64,000 nucleotides of DNA from Flavobacterium sp. KACC 22763 (GCF_028736155.1 NZ_CP117879.1:2728001-2792000), one strand, 5' to 3'. Counted from the stretch's first letter, positions 8,407 to 17,408 are shown. Translations and numbers: made by a program. The notes: a model not told the origin generated them from the letters alone.

Positions 8407-8502
8407 AAAAAGCCATTTCTGCGGCAACAGAAATGGCAAGGCTTAAAGAACATTTATCACTAAATCAAGAACACCTTTTAGAGTGCTGTATAAACAGTGC
8501 TC
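8391..8502 (+). promoter_or_regulatory. Putative cysteine attenuator RNA structures upstream of susC
   Basis: Stem A: GCCATTTCTG (8412-8421) pairs with CAGAAATGGC (8428-8437) around a 6-nt loop. Alternative pairing B: the Cys codons CTGTTGCTGT (8391-8400) pair with GCGGCAACAG (8421-8430), all ten positions with two G-U pairs, which excludes stem A. Stem C: GAGTGCTGT (8481-8489) pairs with ACAGTGCTC (8494-8502) around loop ATAA, within a wider CAAGA/TCTTG pairing. No clear U-tract follows, so control may act through Rho, translation or RNA stability rather than classical termination. Confidence 0.5.
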
Positions 8503-8540
8503 AGGGCGTCTTGTTAATTACTTAAAACCAACACAAAGAA

Positions 8541-11500
8541 ATGAAAAAAAAGTTAAACATACACATACTGCTGTTTCTACTCTTCATAACAGCAGGAATA
8601 CAAGCCCAGAATACCACCCCGCTCATTCAATCTAAACTAGACGGAACTGTTGTTGATGATATTACAAATCAGCCCATTATAGGTGCTTCTGTAACCATTA
8701 AAGGAACAACTCACGGTGTTGTTACAGATGCAGAAGGAAAATTTTATTTTCAAACGGGACAGAAATTTCCCTACACATTGATCGTAAGTTACATTGGATA
8801 TAAAAAATTGGAAGTCATTGTTGAGAAAAATCCAGTAATTATTAATCTTAAAGAAGAACGCCAAGAACTAGACGAATTGGTAGTTGTGGGTTACGGAACT
8901 CAAAAGAGAAAAGATATTACAGGATCTGTAGCTTCAGTTCCAAAAGCCAATTTATCTCAGGTAACCTCATCGGCAGATAATTTATTAAGAGGAGCTGTAG
9001 CAGGAGTTGTAGTTACACAAAGTTCTGGACGTCCAGGAGCTTCTTCTAGTGTTCGCATTCGTGGAGGAAACTCTATTACTGCTGGTAACGAACCGCTTTA
9101 TGTTGTTGATGGAATTTTAATTTACAACGATAATAGCAACAGTGGAGCTGGCGTAACTTATGCTGGGGCAACCGTAAACGTTCTATCGACTATTAATCCT
9201 GCTGATATAGAATCTATCGAAGTTCTAAAAGACGCTTCTGCGACAGCGATTTATGGTTCTCGTGGTGCTAATGGAGTTGTCATTATTACAACCAAAAAAG
9301 GAACAAAAGGACAAGATAACATCTCGTACCAAGGTTATTTCGGTTTCCAGAATATTTCAAAGAAACTGAGATTAATGAATGCCAGCGAATGGGCAAGTTT
9401 AAGAAACGATGTTCAGGCAAGTATTGGCCAAGCTCCTTCTTTTTCTCCTGAACAAATTGAAGCTTTAAAAACTTCTGGAAATTACGATTGGCAATCGGCA
9501 GCCTTTGTAACTGCGGCACCTGTACAAAACCATAATTTATCATTTTCTGGCGGAGATGAAAAATCAAGATATGCAGTTTCTGCAGGGTATTTTGACCAAG
9601 ATGGTATTGTTTTAGGATCTGATTTCAAACGTATTTCTCTTCGAGCCAACTATGAAAGAAACTATTCTCAGAAATTCAAATTTGGGGTAAATGCCAATTA
9701 TACCAACTCGATTGCAAATGGTGTCGGTACAAATGGCGGCGCGGGAGCTGGAAGGAATCCAAATCCATTGGTTAGCGTTGTTTTAACTGCTCCAGTTGTT
9801 CCAATCAAAAATGCGGATGGCAGTTACAATGTAACGAACAATCCTTATGCAACTTCCGTAAATGGTTATGTTCCGAATCCGATTAACGATTTGGATAACA
9901 CAACCAACGAAACCAAATTAAACAGAATTCTAACTAGTTTATTTGGCGAGTATAAATTCAATAAAGAATTAACGGCAAAAGTTGCTGTAAGCGGTGATGT
10001 TTTGAATACGAAACAAAACTATTACGCGCCTTCAAACACTACTACAGGTGCAGGAACAAAAGGTTTGGCTTCTATTGGAGAAAGATTAGTAAGTTCTGTT
10101 CTGAATGAAAATACGCTGAATTATAATACTCATTTTGGCGCAGATCATAAGTTTTCTGCTTTAGGAGGTTACACCCTTCAATATACAAAAGGTGAGGTAG
10201 TAAATGCAGGTGCCCAAACTTTTGTAAATGATGCCAATACCTACAATGCCATTCAAGATGGTGTTCCTGTAAAACCGTATAGTGACGCTTATGAAAGTGT
10301 TCTGAAATCTTGGCTGGCGAGAGTAAATTACTCTTATAAAGGAAAATACAATTTCACTTTATCTGGACGTGCAGATGGTTCTTCAAGATTTGGTTCAGAA
10401 TCGCTTTGGGGTTATTTCCCTTCTGCTGGATTTTCTTGGAATATTACTGACGAAGAATTTGCCAACAATATTAAAGGTGTAACGGAAGCAAAATTGAGAA
10501 TTACAGCAGGAACTACAGGAAACCAAGAAATTGGAAATTATCTTCCGTTGGCTTCAATGGGATCTGTAAACTATTCTTTTGGAGGAACATTATACACCGG
10601 TTTAGCTCCTACCCGATTGGCAAATCCAGATTTGAAATGGGAAAAAACAAATCAGTATAACGTTGGATTGGATTTATCATTATTAGATCGAAAAATCAAT
10701 TTTGTTTTTGATGTGTATTACAAAAAGACAAAGGACCTATTAATCAATGTTCCAGTGCCATTGAGTTCAGGTTATGCAACAGTTCTTCAAAACATTGGTG
10801 GAGTTGAAAATAAAGGTTTTGAAGTTGGTTTAACCACTGAAAACATCAAAACCGAAAACTTCGCGTGGAACTCGAACATCGTATTTTCTTTAAATAGAAA
10901 TAAAGTTACCGAAATCGGAAATGGTGTAAACGAATTTTTTCCTGTAGTGCCAAACGGATCTTTGCTACAACAACAGCCCGTAATTGTAAAAGTAGGGTTG
11001 CCTTTAGGAACTTTTTGGGGATATAGAACCAACGGAATTTTCCAGACTCAGGAAGAAGTTAACACACAGCCAAAAATCAACAGTTTGGCAAACACCAAAG
11101 TCGGAGATAGAAAATATGTTGATACCAACGGAGATGGTGTAATTACCGCTCTTGACAAAGGAAATTTAGGCACTTCTCAGCCAAAATTTGTGGGAAGCTT
11201 CAGCAATACAGTTTCATACAATGATTTTGATTTGAATTTCTCTTTTCAAGGAGCATACGGCGGAAAAATCTTCAATGCTTTAAATCAGCAATTAGAAATC
11301 TCTACACTTGGAACCAATGCTGCAGCCACTTTAAATGACCGCTGGACACCAACGAACCCAAGTAATGAAATTCCTAGAGCTTCTAGTTCACCACTAGGAA
11401 TTGTTTCTGAACGCTATGTAGAAGATGCATCTTTCTTACGATTAAAATTAATCACATTAGGATACACTTTACCTAAAAGCGTTTCTAAAAAACTGGGGAC

Positions 11501-11672
11501 AAAAAGCGTAAAAGTTTACATCTCAGCAGAAAACTTAATTACATGGACAAAATACACTGGCTACGATCCAGAGGTAAGTTCATACGAACAAAATAACTTA
11601 TATCCGGGAATTGATTTTGGTTCTTATCCAAACTCAAAAACATTCATCTCGGGCTTGAACGTAACTTTCTAA
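8541..11672 (+). CDS. susC: SusC/RagA family TonB-dependent outer-membrane transporter (sulfatase locus)
   Basis: The protein has 1043 residues: signal peptide (MKKKLNIHILLFLLFITAG, cleavage near IQAQ), a carboxypeptidase D-like regulatory domain (about 33-105, GTVVDDITNQPIIGASVTIK), the SusC segment ELVVVGYGTQKRKDITGSV (about 111-129), a plug domain to about 250, and a 22-strand barrel ending in the C-terminal aromatic NVTF. It takes up a large ligand through the outer membrane using TonB energy, with the SusD partner at 11689. The neighbouring sulfatases and Cys-rich leader suggest a sulfated organic substrate. It is expressed from 8015-8045 through the leader described above. The substrate is inferred from context only. 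Confidence 0.93.
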   Translation: MKKKLNIHILLFLLFITAGIQAQNTTPLIQSKLDGTVVDDITNQPIIGASVTIKGTTHGVVTDAEGKFYFQTGQKFPYTLIVSYIGYKKLEVIVEKNPVIINLKEERQELDELVVVGYGTQKRKDITGSVASVPKANLSQVTSSADNLLRGAVAGVVVTQSSGRPGASSSVRIRGGNSITAGNEPLYVVDGILIYNDNSNSGAGVTYAGATVNVLSTINPADIESIEVLKDASATAIYGSRGANGVVIITTKKGTKGQDNISYQGYFGFQNISKKLRLMNASEWASLRNDVQASIGQAPSFSPEQIEALKTSGNYDWQSAAFVTAAPVQNHNLSFSGGDEKSRYAVSAGYFDQDGIVLGSDFKRISLRANYERNYSQKFKFGVNANYTNSIANGVGTNGGAGAGRNPNPLVSVVLTAPVVPIKNADGSYNVTNNPYATSVNGYVPNPINDLDNTTNETKLNRILTSLFGEYKFNKELTAKVAVSGDVLNTKQNYYAPSNTTTGAGTKGLASIGERLVSSVLNENTLNYNTHFGADHKFSALGGYTLQYTKGEVVNAGAQTFVNDANTYNAIQDGVPVKPYSDAYESVLKSWLARVNYSYKGKYNFTLSGRADGSSRFGSESLWGYFPSAGFSWNITDEEFANNIKGVTEAKLRITAGTTGNQEIGNYLPLASMGSVNYSFGGTLYTGLAPTRLANPDLKWEKTNQYNVGLDLSLLDRKINFVFDVYYKKTKDLLINVPVPLSSGYATVLQNIGGVENKGFEVGLTTENIKTENFAWNSNIVFSLNRNKVTEIGNGVNEFFPVVPNGSLLQQQPVIVKVGLPLGTFWGYRTNGIFQTQEEVNTQPKINSLANTKVGDRKYVDTNGDGVITALDKGNLGTSQPKFVGSFSNTVSYNDFDLNFSFQGAYGGKIFNALNQQLEISTLGTNAAATLNDRWTPTNPSNEIPRASSSPLGIVSERYVEDASFLRLKLITLGYTLPKSVSKKLGTKSVKVYISAENLITWTKYTGYDPEVSSYEQNNLYPGIDFGSYPNSKTFISGLNVTF

Positions 11673-11688
11673 GTAAAAAAATATCAAA

Positions 11689-13161
11689 ATGAAAAAGATC
11701 ATTATAACATTCCTTTTAAGTGCCGGCCTATTGGTATCGTGCGCCGATCTAGAGGTAACACCTACCTCTTTTGTAACCGAAGACAATTATTTTGTCACTC
11801 AAGATGATGCTACTGCAAGTGTAACTGCTGTTTATGCTTCTTTAAGCCTTGACCCAGGCGAGCAGAGTTTGTTTGGAAGAAACCTTTATTTCTTAACCGA
11901 TATGGCTTCAGATTATGCGGCAGCGGGAGTTTCGGCAACCAATCCGCAAGTTAGAGCTTTGAGTAGTTTAACGCATGATGCTACTTCAGATCGTGTTCAA
12001 GTGGCTTGGAGACAAATTTATAACGGAATCAACAGAGCCAATGTTTCTATTGATAATATTCCGAAAGTATCGGGTTCAGATATTATTAAAACTAGATTGA
12101 TTAACGAAGCTAAATTTATTAGAGGTTTATTATACTTTCAGGCAGTTCGTCTTTGGGGCGGAGTTCCAATTGTTTTGCACGAAGCTACTTCTATCAATTT
12201 GGGAGATTTAAAAACAAATCGTTCTACGGTTGACGAAGTTTACAATCAAATCGTTAAAGATTTGACAGACGCCGAAGCCCTTCCAAAAACGTATCCAGCA
12301 GCAGATGCTGGACGCGCTACATCGGGAGCTGCAAAAGCGATTTTAGCAAAAGTATATCTAACTAGAAAAGACTGGCCAAATGCTATTGCAAAATCTAGAG
12401 AAGTAATTAATGGCGGTTATGGATATGCTTTGTTTGAAGATTTCCAAGACATTTTCACTAAAACAAAAAAGAACGGAAAAGAGCATATTTTCTCTGTTCA
12501 GTTTGAGCCAAATCAAGCAGGAAACGGTTCTAGCGGAAGTACTTTTCAAGCAACTTCTTTTACTGGATTCACCGCAACAGAACCAGCAGATATTATCTCA
12601 GACGTTGCTTTGTTTTACGATATCTATGCTGCAGGAGATAAAAGAAGAGATGTTAGTTATGCCAAACAATTGCTTAACCCAGCAACAGGAACGCTATATA
12701 CTTTCCCGAAACCAATCTTCAAAAAATACTTGGATTTATCCAATTTGGCTACTCCAGGAAACGTAGCGATTAATTTCCCAGTTATTCGTTATGCGGACAT
12801 TCTTTTGTCTTTAGCGGAAGCAATAAATGAACAAGGCGGTCCAACTCCCGAAGCATACGAATTGATTAATCAAGTGAGAAGAAGAGCTTTTGGAAAAGCG
12901 ATTACAACTGCAGATGCGACCGTGGATTTAGTTGGATTAAATCAGACCTCTTTTAGAGCGGCAATTCAAGAAGAGCGCAAAAAAGAATTTGTTCAGGAAG
13001 GGCAAAGATGGTTTGATTTGGTAAGATGGGGAACATTGGTTACAGAGGTAAAAAAAGTAACAGCTAAAAACTCAGTTTCAGAACGAAATAATCTTTATCC
13101 AATTCCGCAAAGCGAAAGAAATATCAATCCTGATGGATTACCTCAGAATCCTGGATATTAA
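11689..13161 (+). CDS. susD: SusD/RagB family surface lipoprotein (sulfatase locus)
   Basis: This 490-residue lipoprotein has a signal peptide and lipobox LLVSC (Cys18). It has the SusD order of an N-terminal TPR-like region (WRQIYNGINRANVSIDNIP, RGLLYFQAVRLWGGVP) and a C-terminal RagB/SusD part ending in AIQEERKKEFVQEGQRWFDL and NLYPIPQSE. It caps the SusC pore and binds the ligand at the cell surface. It follows susC by 16 bp, so the two are translated from one transcript. The intergenic repeat behind it may reduce expression of the sulfatase that follows. Confidence 0.93.
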   Translation: MKKIIITFLLSAGLLVSCADLEVTPTSFVTEDNYFVTQDDATASVTAVYASLSLDPGEQSLFGRNLYFLTDMASDYAAAGVSATNPQVRALSSLTHDATSDRVQVAWRQIYNGINRANVSIDNIPKVSGSDIIKTRLINEAKFIRGLLYFQAVRLWGGVPIVLHEATSINLGDLKTNRSTVDEVYNQIVKDLTDAEALPKTYPAADAGRATSGAAKAILAKVYLTRKDWPNAIAKSREVINGGYGYALFEDFQDIFTKTKKNGKEHIFSVQFEPNQAGNGSSGSTFQATSFTGFTATEPADIISDVALFYDIYAAGDKRRDVSYAKQLLNPATGTLYTFPKPIFKKYLDLSNLATPGNVAINFPVIRYADILLSLAEAINEQGGPTPEAYELINQVRRRAFGKAITTADATVDLVGLNQTSFRAAIQEERKKEFVQEGQRWFDLVRWGTLVTEVKKVTAKNSVSERNNLYPIPQSERNINPDGLPQNPGY

Positions 13162-13169
13162 AAAAATTA

Positions 13170-13305
13170 AACACATAGAGGCATAGATTTTAAATTATTA
13201 ATAAAGAAAGTAAAAGAGAAACTCGTTTCTCCACACATAGTTGCTATGTGAATTGAAATAAGTGAAACGCCTTTTATCGGCTCTAAAACTATGATTCTAT
13301 GTGTT
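13170..13305. repeat. Inverted-repeat element between susD and sulfatase 1
   Basis: Outer arms AACACATAGA (13170-13179) and TCTATGTGTT (13296-13305) enclose an inner hairpin CACATAG-ttg-CTATGTG (13234-13250). Text of this kind is typical of dispersed flavobacterial intergenic repeats. It could also form RNA structure between susD and the sulfatase gene. Confidence 0.55.
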
Positions 13306-13356
13306 AAAAAAATAAGAACCATTATTTAAAACCATATAACTAAAAAACTATAAAAA

Positions 13357-15273
13357 ATGAAAAATTTAAAAAATAGCATTTCAATCAAAGGCTCTAAGAA
13401 AGGGCTTTTGATTACTGCTGTCCTAATTGCACAATTAGGATTTGCACAGGACAAACAAGAATTTAAGGGTACAATCGGCAAAACTTTAGCCGATTCTAAA
13501 GAATATTGGCCAGATCCTGTAACGGCACCAAAAGGCGCTCCGAATATTGTTTGGATTCTTTTAGACGATGTTGGATTTGGAGCTTCAAGCGCTTTTGGAG
13601 GTTTAATCAATACGCCAACTTTTGATAATCTAGCAAATAACGGACTTCGTTATACAAACTTCCATACAACAGCAATTTGTGCTCCTACCCGCGCCGCTTT
13701 ATTGACTGGAAGAAATTCAGGAAGAGTTCACGTGAGCGGATTTTCTCATACTATTTTATCTGCAGGTTTTCCTGGTTGGGATGGAAGAATTCCTTCTGAT
13801 AAAGGAACCATTGCAGAGATTTTACGTGACAACGGATACAACACTTTTGCGGTTGGAAAATATGGCGTTACACCAGACGAAGATGCTACAGATGCGGGTC
13901 CGTTTGACAGATGGCCAACAGGAAAAGGTTTCGATCATTTCTACGGATTCTTAGGTTCGCAAACCGATCAATACAATCCTGATTTGGTAGAAGATCAAGT
14001 TCATATTAAACCTGATGGACGCCATTTGAATGAATTGATTACAGACAAAGCCATCAGTTATATTCAGAAACAGCAGAAAGCAGCGCCTGGGAAACCATTT
14101 TTCTTATACTATGCGCCAGGAGCTGTTCACGCACCTCATCAGGTTGCCGAAAAATGGGTTGAACCATACAAAGGAAAATTTGACGAAGGTTGGGATGTTT
14201 ACCGCGAGAAAGTATTGGCAAACCAAAAGAAATTAGGAATTTTTCCTCAAAATGCTGGACTGCCAGATCGTAATGCTTTAATCACTGAATGGAAAAAATT
14301 AACTCCAGACCAAAAGAAAGTATACGCAAGATTCATGGAAGTTTACGCTGGATTCCTGACTTATACAGATTATGAAATTGGAAGAGTTGTGGATTATTTA
14401 AAACAAAGTGGACAATTGGATAATACTTTAATCTTTGTTGCTATTGGTGACAACGGAGCTAGTAAAGAAGGAACGCTGCAAGGAACAATCAATCAGAGTT
14501 TGTTTGCTCAAGGAAAAACAGATGAAGAAAACTTCCAAAGCAACTTAAACAACATTGGAGAAATTGGAACTGCAAAAGGTCTAAATACCAATTATCCTTT
14601 AGGATGGGCGCAGGCAACCAATGCTCCCTTTAAAAACTGGAAACAAGATGCACAATCTGAAGGTGGAACTCGCAATCCGTTGATTGTTTTTTATCCAAAC
14701 GGAATAAAAGACAAAGGCGGCATCAGAAACCAATACAGCCACGTAACTGATCTTTTGCCAACGACTTTAGATATTGTTGGAATTAAAGCTCCAGAATATA
14801 TTAAAGGAATCAAACAAGACATTATTCAAGGTTCTTCGTTCCAAGCTTCTTTAGATAATCCGAAAGCAGAATCATTGCACAAAGTTCAGTATTACTACAT
14901 CTTCGGAAACAGAGCCATTTACAAAGACGGATGGAAAGCTTCTGCAGCACATTTGCCAGATTCTTTTGCTGTGAAAAAATCTTTAGGAAGCAATGAAAAA
15001 CCTGCTCCAAGCAATTTTGATACAGACGTTTGGGAATTGTATAACCTAAACGAAGATTTTAACGAACGTAACAATCTAGCGAAAAAATATCCTGAAAAAC
15101 TGGCTGAACTTCAAAAATTATTTGACGAACAGGCCAAAGAAAACAATCTATATCCTTTGATTGATTGGCAAGATGTGTACAACAGAAGAATCCACAACAC
15201 GGGTGCTGACAAAGGAAAAACAGTTTCCGACTTGATTAAACAGGCAACTAAACCTGGAGGAACCAACAATTAA
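13357..15273 (+). CDS. Type I arylsulfatase, secreted (sulfatase 1)
   Basis: This 638-residue protein has a signal peptide (to about residue 31, LGFAQ). The motif CAPTRAALLTGR (Cys108) fits CxPTR/CxPSR, in which Cys is oxidised to formylglycine. The metal-site Asp pair (ILLDDVGFG, 68-76) and a later IGDNGAS segment are present. It hydrolyses sulfate esters in the periplasm or outside the cell. Residue order and length resemble Pseudomonas AtsA-type arylsulfatases more than the two other sulfatases here. It lies downstream of susCD, so I infer release of sulfate from an imported organosulfate. No formylglycine-generating enzyme (FGE or anSME) is in the window. Confidence 0.92.
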   Translation: MKNLKNSISIKGSKKGLLITAVLIAQLGFAQDKQEFKGTIGKTLADSKEYWPDPVTAPKGAPNIVWILLDDVGFGASSAFGGLINTPTFDNLANNGLRYTNFHTTAICAPTRAALLTGRNSGRVHVSGFSHTILSAGFPGWDGRIPSDKGTIAEILRDNGYNTFAVGKYGVTPDEDATDAGPFDRWPTGKGFDHFYGFLGSQTDQYNPDLVEDQVHIKPDGRHLNELITDKAISYIQKQQKAAPGKPFFLYYAPGAVHAPHQVAEKWVEPYKGKFDEGWDVYREKVLANQKKLGIFPQNAGLPDRNALITEWKKLTPDQKKVYARFMEVYAGFLTYTDYEIGRVVDYLKQSGQLDNTLIFVAIGDNGASKEGTLQGTINQSLFAQGKTDEENFQSNLNNIGEIGTAKGLNTNYPLGWAQATNAPFKNWKQDAQSEGGTRNPLIVFYPNGIKDKGGIRNQYSHVTDLLPTTLDIVGIKAPEYIKGIKQDIIQGSSFQASLDNPKAESLHKVQYYYIFGNRAIYKDGWKASAAHLPDSFAVKKSLGSNEKPAPSNFDTDVWELYNLNEDFNERNNLAKKYPEKLAELQKLFDEQAKENNLYPLIDWQDVYNRRIHNTGADKGKTVSDLIKQATKPGGTNN

Positions 15274-15282
15274 TATTACAGA

Positions 15283-15358
15283 ACCTGCAAGGTTTTGAAA
15301 ACCTTGTAGGTTTCTACTAAAAAAACAAATACCTACAAGGTTTTGAAAACCTTGCAGG
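15283..15358. repeat. Double palindromic repeat
   Basis: Two 28-29-bp palindromic units with core CAAGGTTTTGAAAACCTTG lie at 15283-15311 and 15331-15358, the second being the reverse complement of the first. The same style of repeat (CCGACAGGTTTT / AAAACCTGTCGG) recurs at 19106-19138 and near 32293. This is a dispersed intergenic repeat inside the sulfatase operon. Confidence 0.7.
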
Positions 15359-15375
15359 ACATAAAACGAATAATT

Positions 15376-15495
15376 ATGAAACGAGTAGATTATGAAATTA
15401 TAGGAAAAAAGATTGTCGTGGGGATAATCTTGTTTTTAGTTCCGCTGGCGATTCTGGCTGGCGGATTAGCAGTAGTAAATCAATTTTTAAAATAA
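15376..15495 (+). CDS. Small single-span membrane protein (39 residues)
   Basis: ATG at 15376 encodes MKRVDYEIIGKKIV followed by one long hydrophobic segment (VVGIILFLVPLAILAGGLAV, about 14-33) and ends NQFLK, stop TAA at 15493-15495. It lies 6 bp before the next gene and after the palindromic repeat, so it is positioned as an operon member. Positively charged N-terminus and topology suggest N-in. I do not recognise the family. Its position between a sulfatase and a membrane hydroxylase suggests a small accessory subunit, but that is inference. Confidence 0.55.
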   Translation: MKRVDYEIIGKKIVVGIILFLVPLAILAGGLAVVNQFLK

Positions 15496-15501
15496 GAAAT
15501 C

Positions 15502-16557
15502 ATGGCAATAGTTCAAAAAGAAAAATTAACTAGAGACTTAACGATAAGTTTCTTCATTTATTCATTGCCAGTACTGGCAATTTACCTGTATTTTAAATTA
15601 ACAGGCGGAGCTGTAAGTGAATCGCATATTACACTGCCGTCATTTTTAGAATTTGCCCAACCTGTTTTTGCTAATATTAGAACTTGGGGATTAACGGTAT
15701 TTATGATCGTTTTAGGAATTATAGAATTTGCTGCTGGATTGTATGATGACGAATGGACAGGCGAAGAACGTAAAATAGACATTGTTTGTTTCTTAGCTCC
15801 AGAATTGCTTTTACCTCCCGTAATTGCTTTTTTCAGCTTAACAGCTTTGCCATATTTATTGCCAAATTTGGCCAATTCATTATCATGGGTTCCGTTTTGG
15901 GGAGGATTTTTCCTTATCGCAATTGCTGATGATTTAACGCAGTATTGGTATCATAGACTGCATCATCAAGTTCCGTTTTTATGGCGTTTTCACAGAACAC
16001 ATCACTCAGCTCCATATATGGGAATGGCGATGGCTTCTAGACAGAACTTTATTTATACACTTTTCTTCTCTCAGATTTATTTGACGACGACATTAACCTA
16101 TTTAGGTTTAGGGCTTCCTGCTTTATTTGTTTTAGTAATTAAACGTTTCATCACTTTGGGAGCACACTCAAGCATTCCATGGGATAAACCTTTTTACAAA
16201 TACAAAGTATTACATCCAATTGCATGGGTTTTGGAAAGGTTGATTTCTACTCCTGCAACACATCAAGCGCATCATGCAGATACAAGTGGAGACGGTGTTG
16301 GACATTTTAAAGGAAACTTTGGAAATATGTTTTTTATCTGGGATATCATTTTCGGAACCGGATTAATAACACGTAAATATCCAAAATCGTTCGGAACAAA
16401 ATCATACAAACAAGAAGAATGGTACGCTCAGTTTCTATGGCCAATTTTTAAATCTAAAAAAGAAGGCAGTTCTCTTGCCGAAGGCGTATTATCGCTTCCG
16501 TCAAAACCTAAGGCAGCTTTAGAAGAAACTCCTACTCCAGTTTTAGAACAAGTTTAA
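15502..16557 (+). CDS. Sterol desaturase / fatty acid hydroxylase superfamily membrane protein
   Basis: This 351-residue protein has about five hydrophobic segments and the di-iron histidine clusters of the superfamily: HRLHH and HRTHH (LHHQVPFLWRFHRTHHSAP) and a later HQAHH (TPATHQAHHAD). Members hydroxylate or desaturate lipid acyl or sterol-like chains in the membrane using oxygen. It is encoded among sulfatases and next to a sulfur-carrier-like protein. Possible jobs are oxidation of a lipophilic organosulfate to free its sulfur, or modification of a sulfonolipid; neither can be decided from the sequence. The C-terminal tail (about 310-351) is hydrophilic, with Lys, Glu and Pro. Confidence 0.85.
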   Translation: MAIVQKEKLTRDLTISFFIYSLPVLAIYLYFKLTGGAVSESHITLPSFLEFAQPVFANIRTWGLTVFMIVLGIIEFAAGLYDDEWTGEERKIDIVCFLAPELLLPPVIAFFSLTALPYLLPNLANSLSWVPFWGGFFLIAIADDLTQYWYHRLHHQVPFLWRFHRTHHSAPYMGMAMASRQNFIYTLFFSQIYLTTTLTYLGLGLPALFVLVIKRFITLGAHSSIPWDKPFYKYKVLHPIAWVLERLISTPATHQAHHADTSGDGVGHFKGNFGNMFFIWDIIFGTGLITRKYPKSFGTKSYKQEEWYAQFLWPIFKSKKEGSSLAEGVLSLPSKPKAALEETPTPVLEQV

Positions 16558-16568
16558 TACTTCTTAAA

Positions 16569-17285
16569 ATGAAAAATCAAATCTTAAAAACCAGTATAAC
16601 AGCAATTGCCTTTTTATGGGCAGTTGCTGCTTTTTCGCAAAATGAAATTCACAGCTCATTGTCGCTGGATTCATTTTATTCGAAAATAAAAAGTCAAAAA
16701 AATCCACAGATCGTTGATGCTAGAACTTCAGAAGAATTTGCTTTAAATCATATTGAAGGTGCTGTAAACTTTAATCTTCAATCTGAAAACTACACGCAAT
16801 CTGTTGCTAAACTAGATAAATCTAAACCTGTTTTTATCTATTCTATCGGAGCTGGAAGAAGTGTTGCTTTAGAAAAAGAATTATTAAAAAATGGTTTCTC
16901 AGAAGCCTATAGTTTAGAAGGCGGAATTGCCAATTGGATTGGAAACGGAAAACCCTTTTATTCTAATCTAAAAAGCAAATTATCATTAGCCGAATTCAAT
17001 AAAATTATTGCTGAAAATAAAACAGTTTTGGTTGATATTGGTTCGAAATACTGTGGTGCTTGCAAAAAAGCAAAACCAGTTTTAGAAACTATCAGATCTG
17101 AATACGGAAACAATTTAAAAATCGTAGAAATTGAGTTAGAAGACAGTCCACAGGTAATTGCCGATTTAAAAACAGTAAAAGTTTTTCCGACTTTAATCTT
17201 GTATGAAAACGGGAAAATTATTTTTAAGAAAGAAGGGATAAATGACTTGAAGAATGAAGTTGATGTTGCATTGGCTTCTAAGTAA
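16569..17285 (+). CDS. Exported rhodanese-thioredoxin fusion with Cys-to-Ser rhodanese site
   Basis: The 238-residue protein has a signal peptide (to about residue 24, AAFSQ), a rhodanese-like domain (about 31-130, IVDARTSEEFALNHIEGAVN) and a thioredoxin-like domain (about 138-238) with redox motif CGAC (Cys162, Cys165). In the rhodanese loop the usual catalytic Cys (CxxGxRS) is replaced: YSIGAGRS, with Ser92. So the rhodanese half probably does not transfer sulfur, while the thioredoxin half should be redox-active in the periplasm. It starts 11 bp after the hydroxylase gene. A role in handling released sulfur or keeping a periplasmic partner reduced is inferred. Confidence 0.88.
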   Translation: MKNQILKTSITAIAFLWAVAAFSQNEIHSSLSLDSFYSKIKSQKNPQIVDARTSEEFALNHIEGAVNFNLQSENYTQSVAKLDKSKPVFIYSIGAGRSVALEKELLKNGFSEAYSLEGGIANWIGNGKPFYSNLKSKLSLAEFNKIIAENKTVLVDIGSKYCGACKKAKPVLETIRSEYGNNLKIVEIELEDSPQVIADLKTVKVFPTLILYENGKIIFKKEGINDLKNEVDVALASK

Positions 17286-17304
17286 TTCTTTTAAACCGTA
17301 CAGT

Positions 17305-17408
17305 TTGTCATCCCGAGGAACGAGGGATCTCCACAAGAAGCTCTACAAAGATTGTTTTTTTTCGTTGCGGAGCTACTTACGGAGATTTCTCCTTCGTCGA
17401 AATGACAA
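17305..17408. repeat. MITE-like repeat copy A (GTCATTTCGACGAAGG family)
   Basis: The right arm AGATTTCTCCTTCGTCGAAATGACAA (17383-17408) and the middle GCGGAGCTACTTACGGAG match the element at 54864-54966. The left arm (TTGTCATCCCGAGGAACGAG) is diverged. It fills the gap between the rhodanese-thioredoxin and sulfatase 2 genes. Short frames across it are not genes. Confidence 0.7.
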
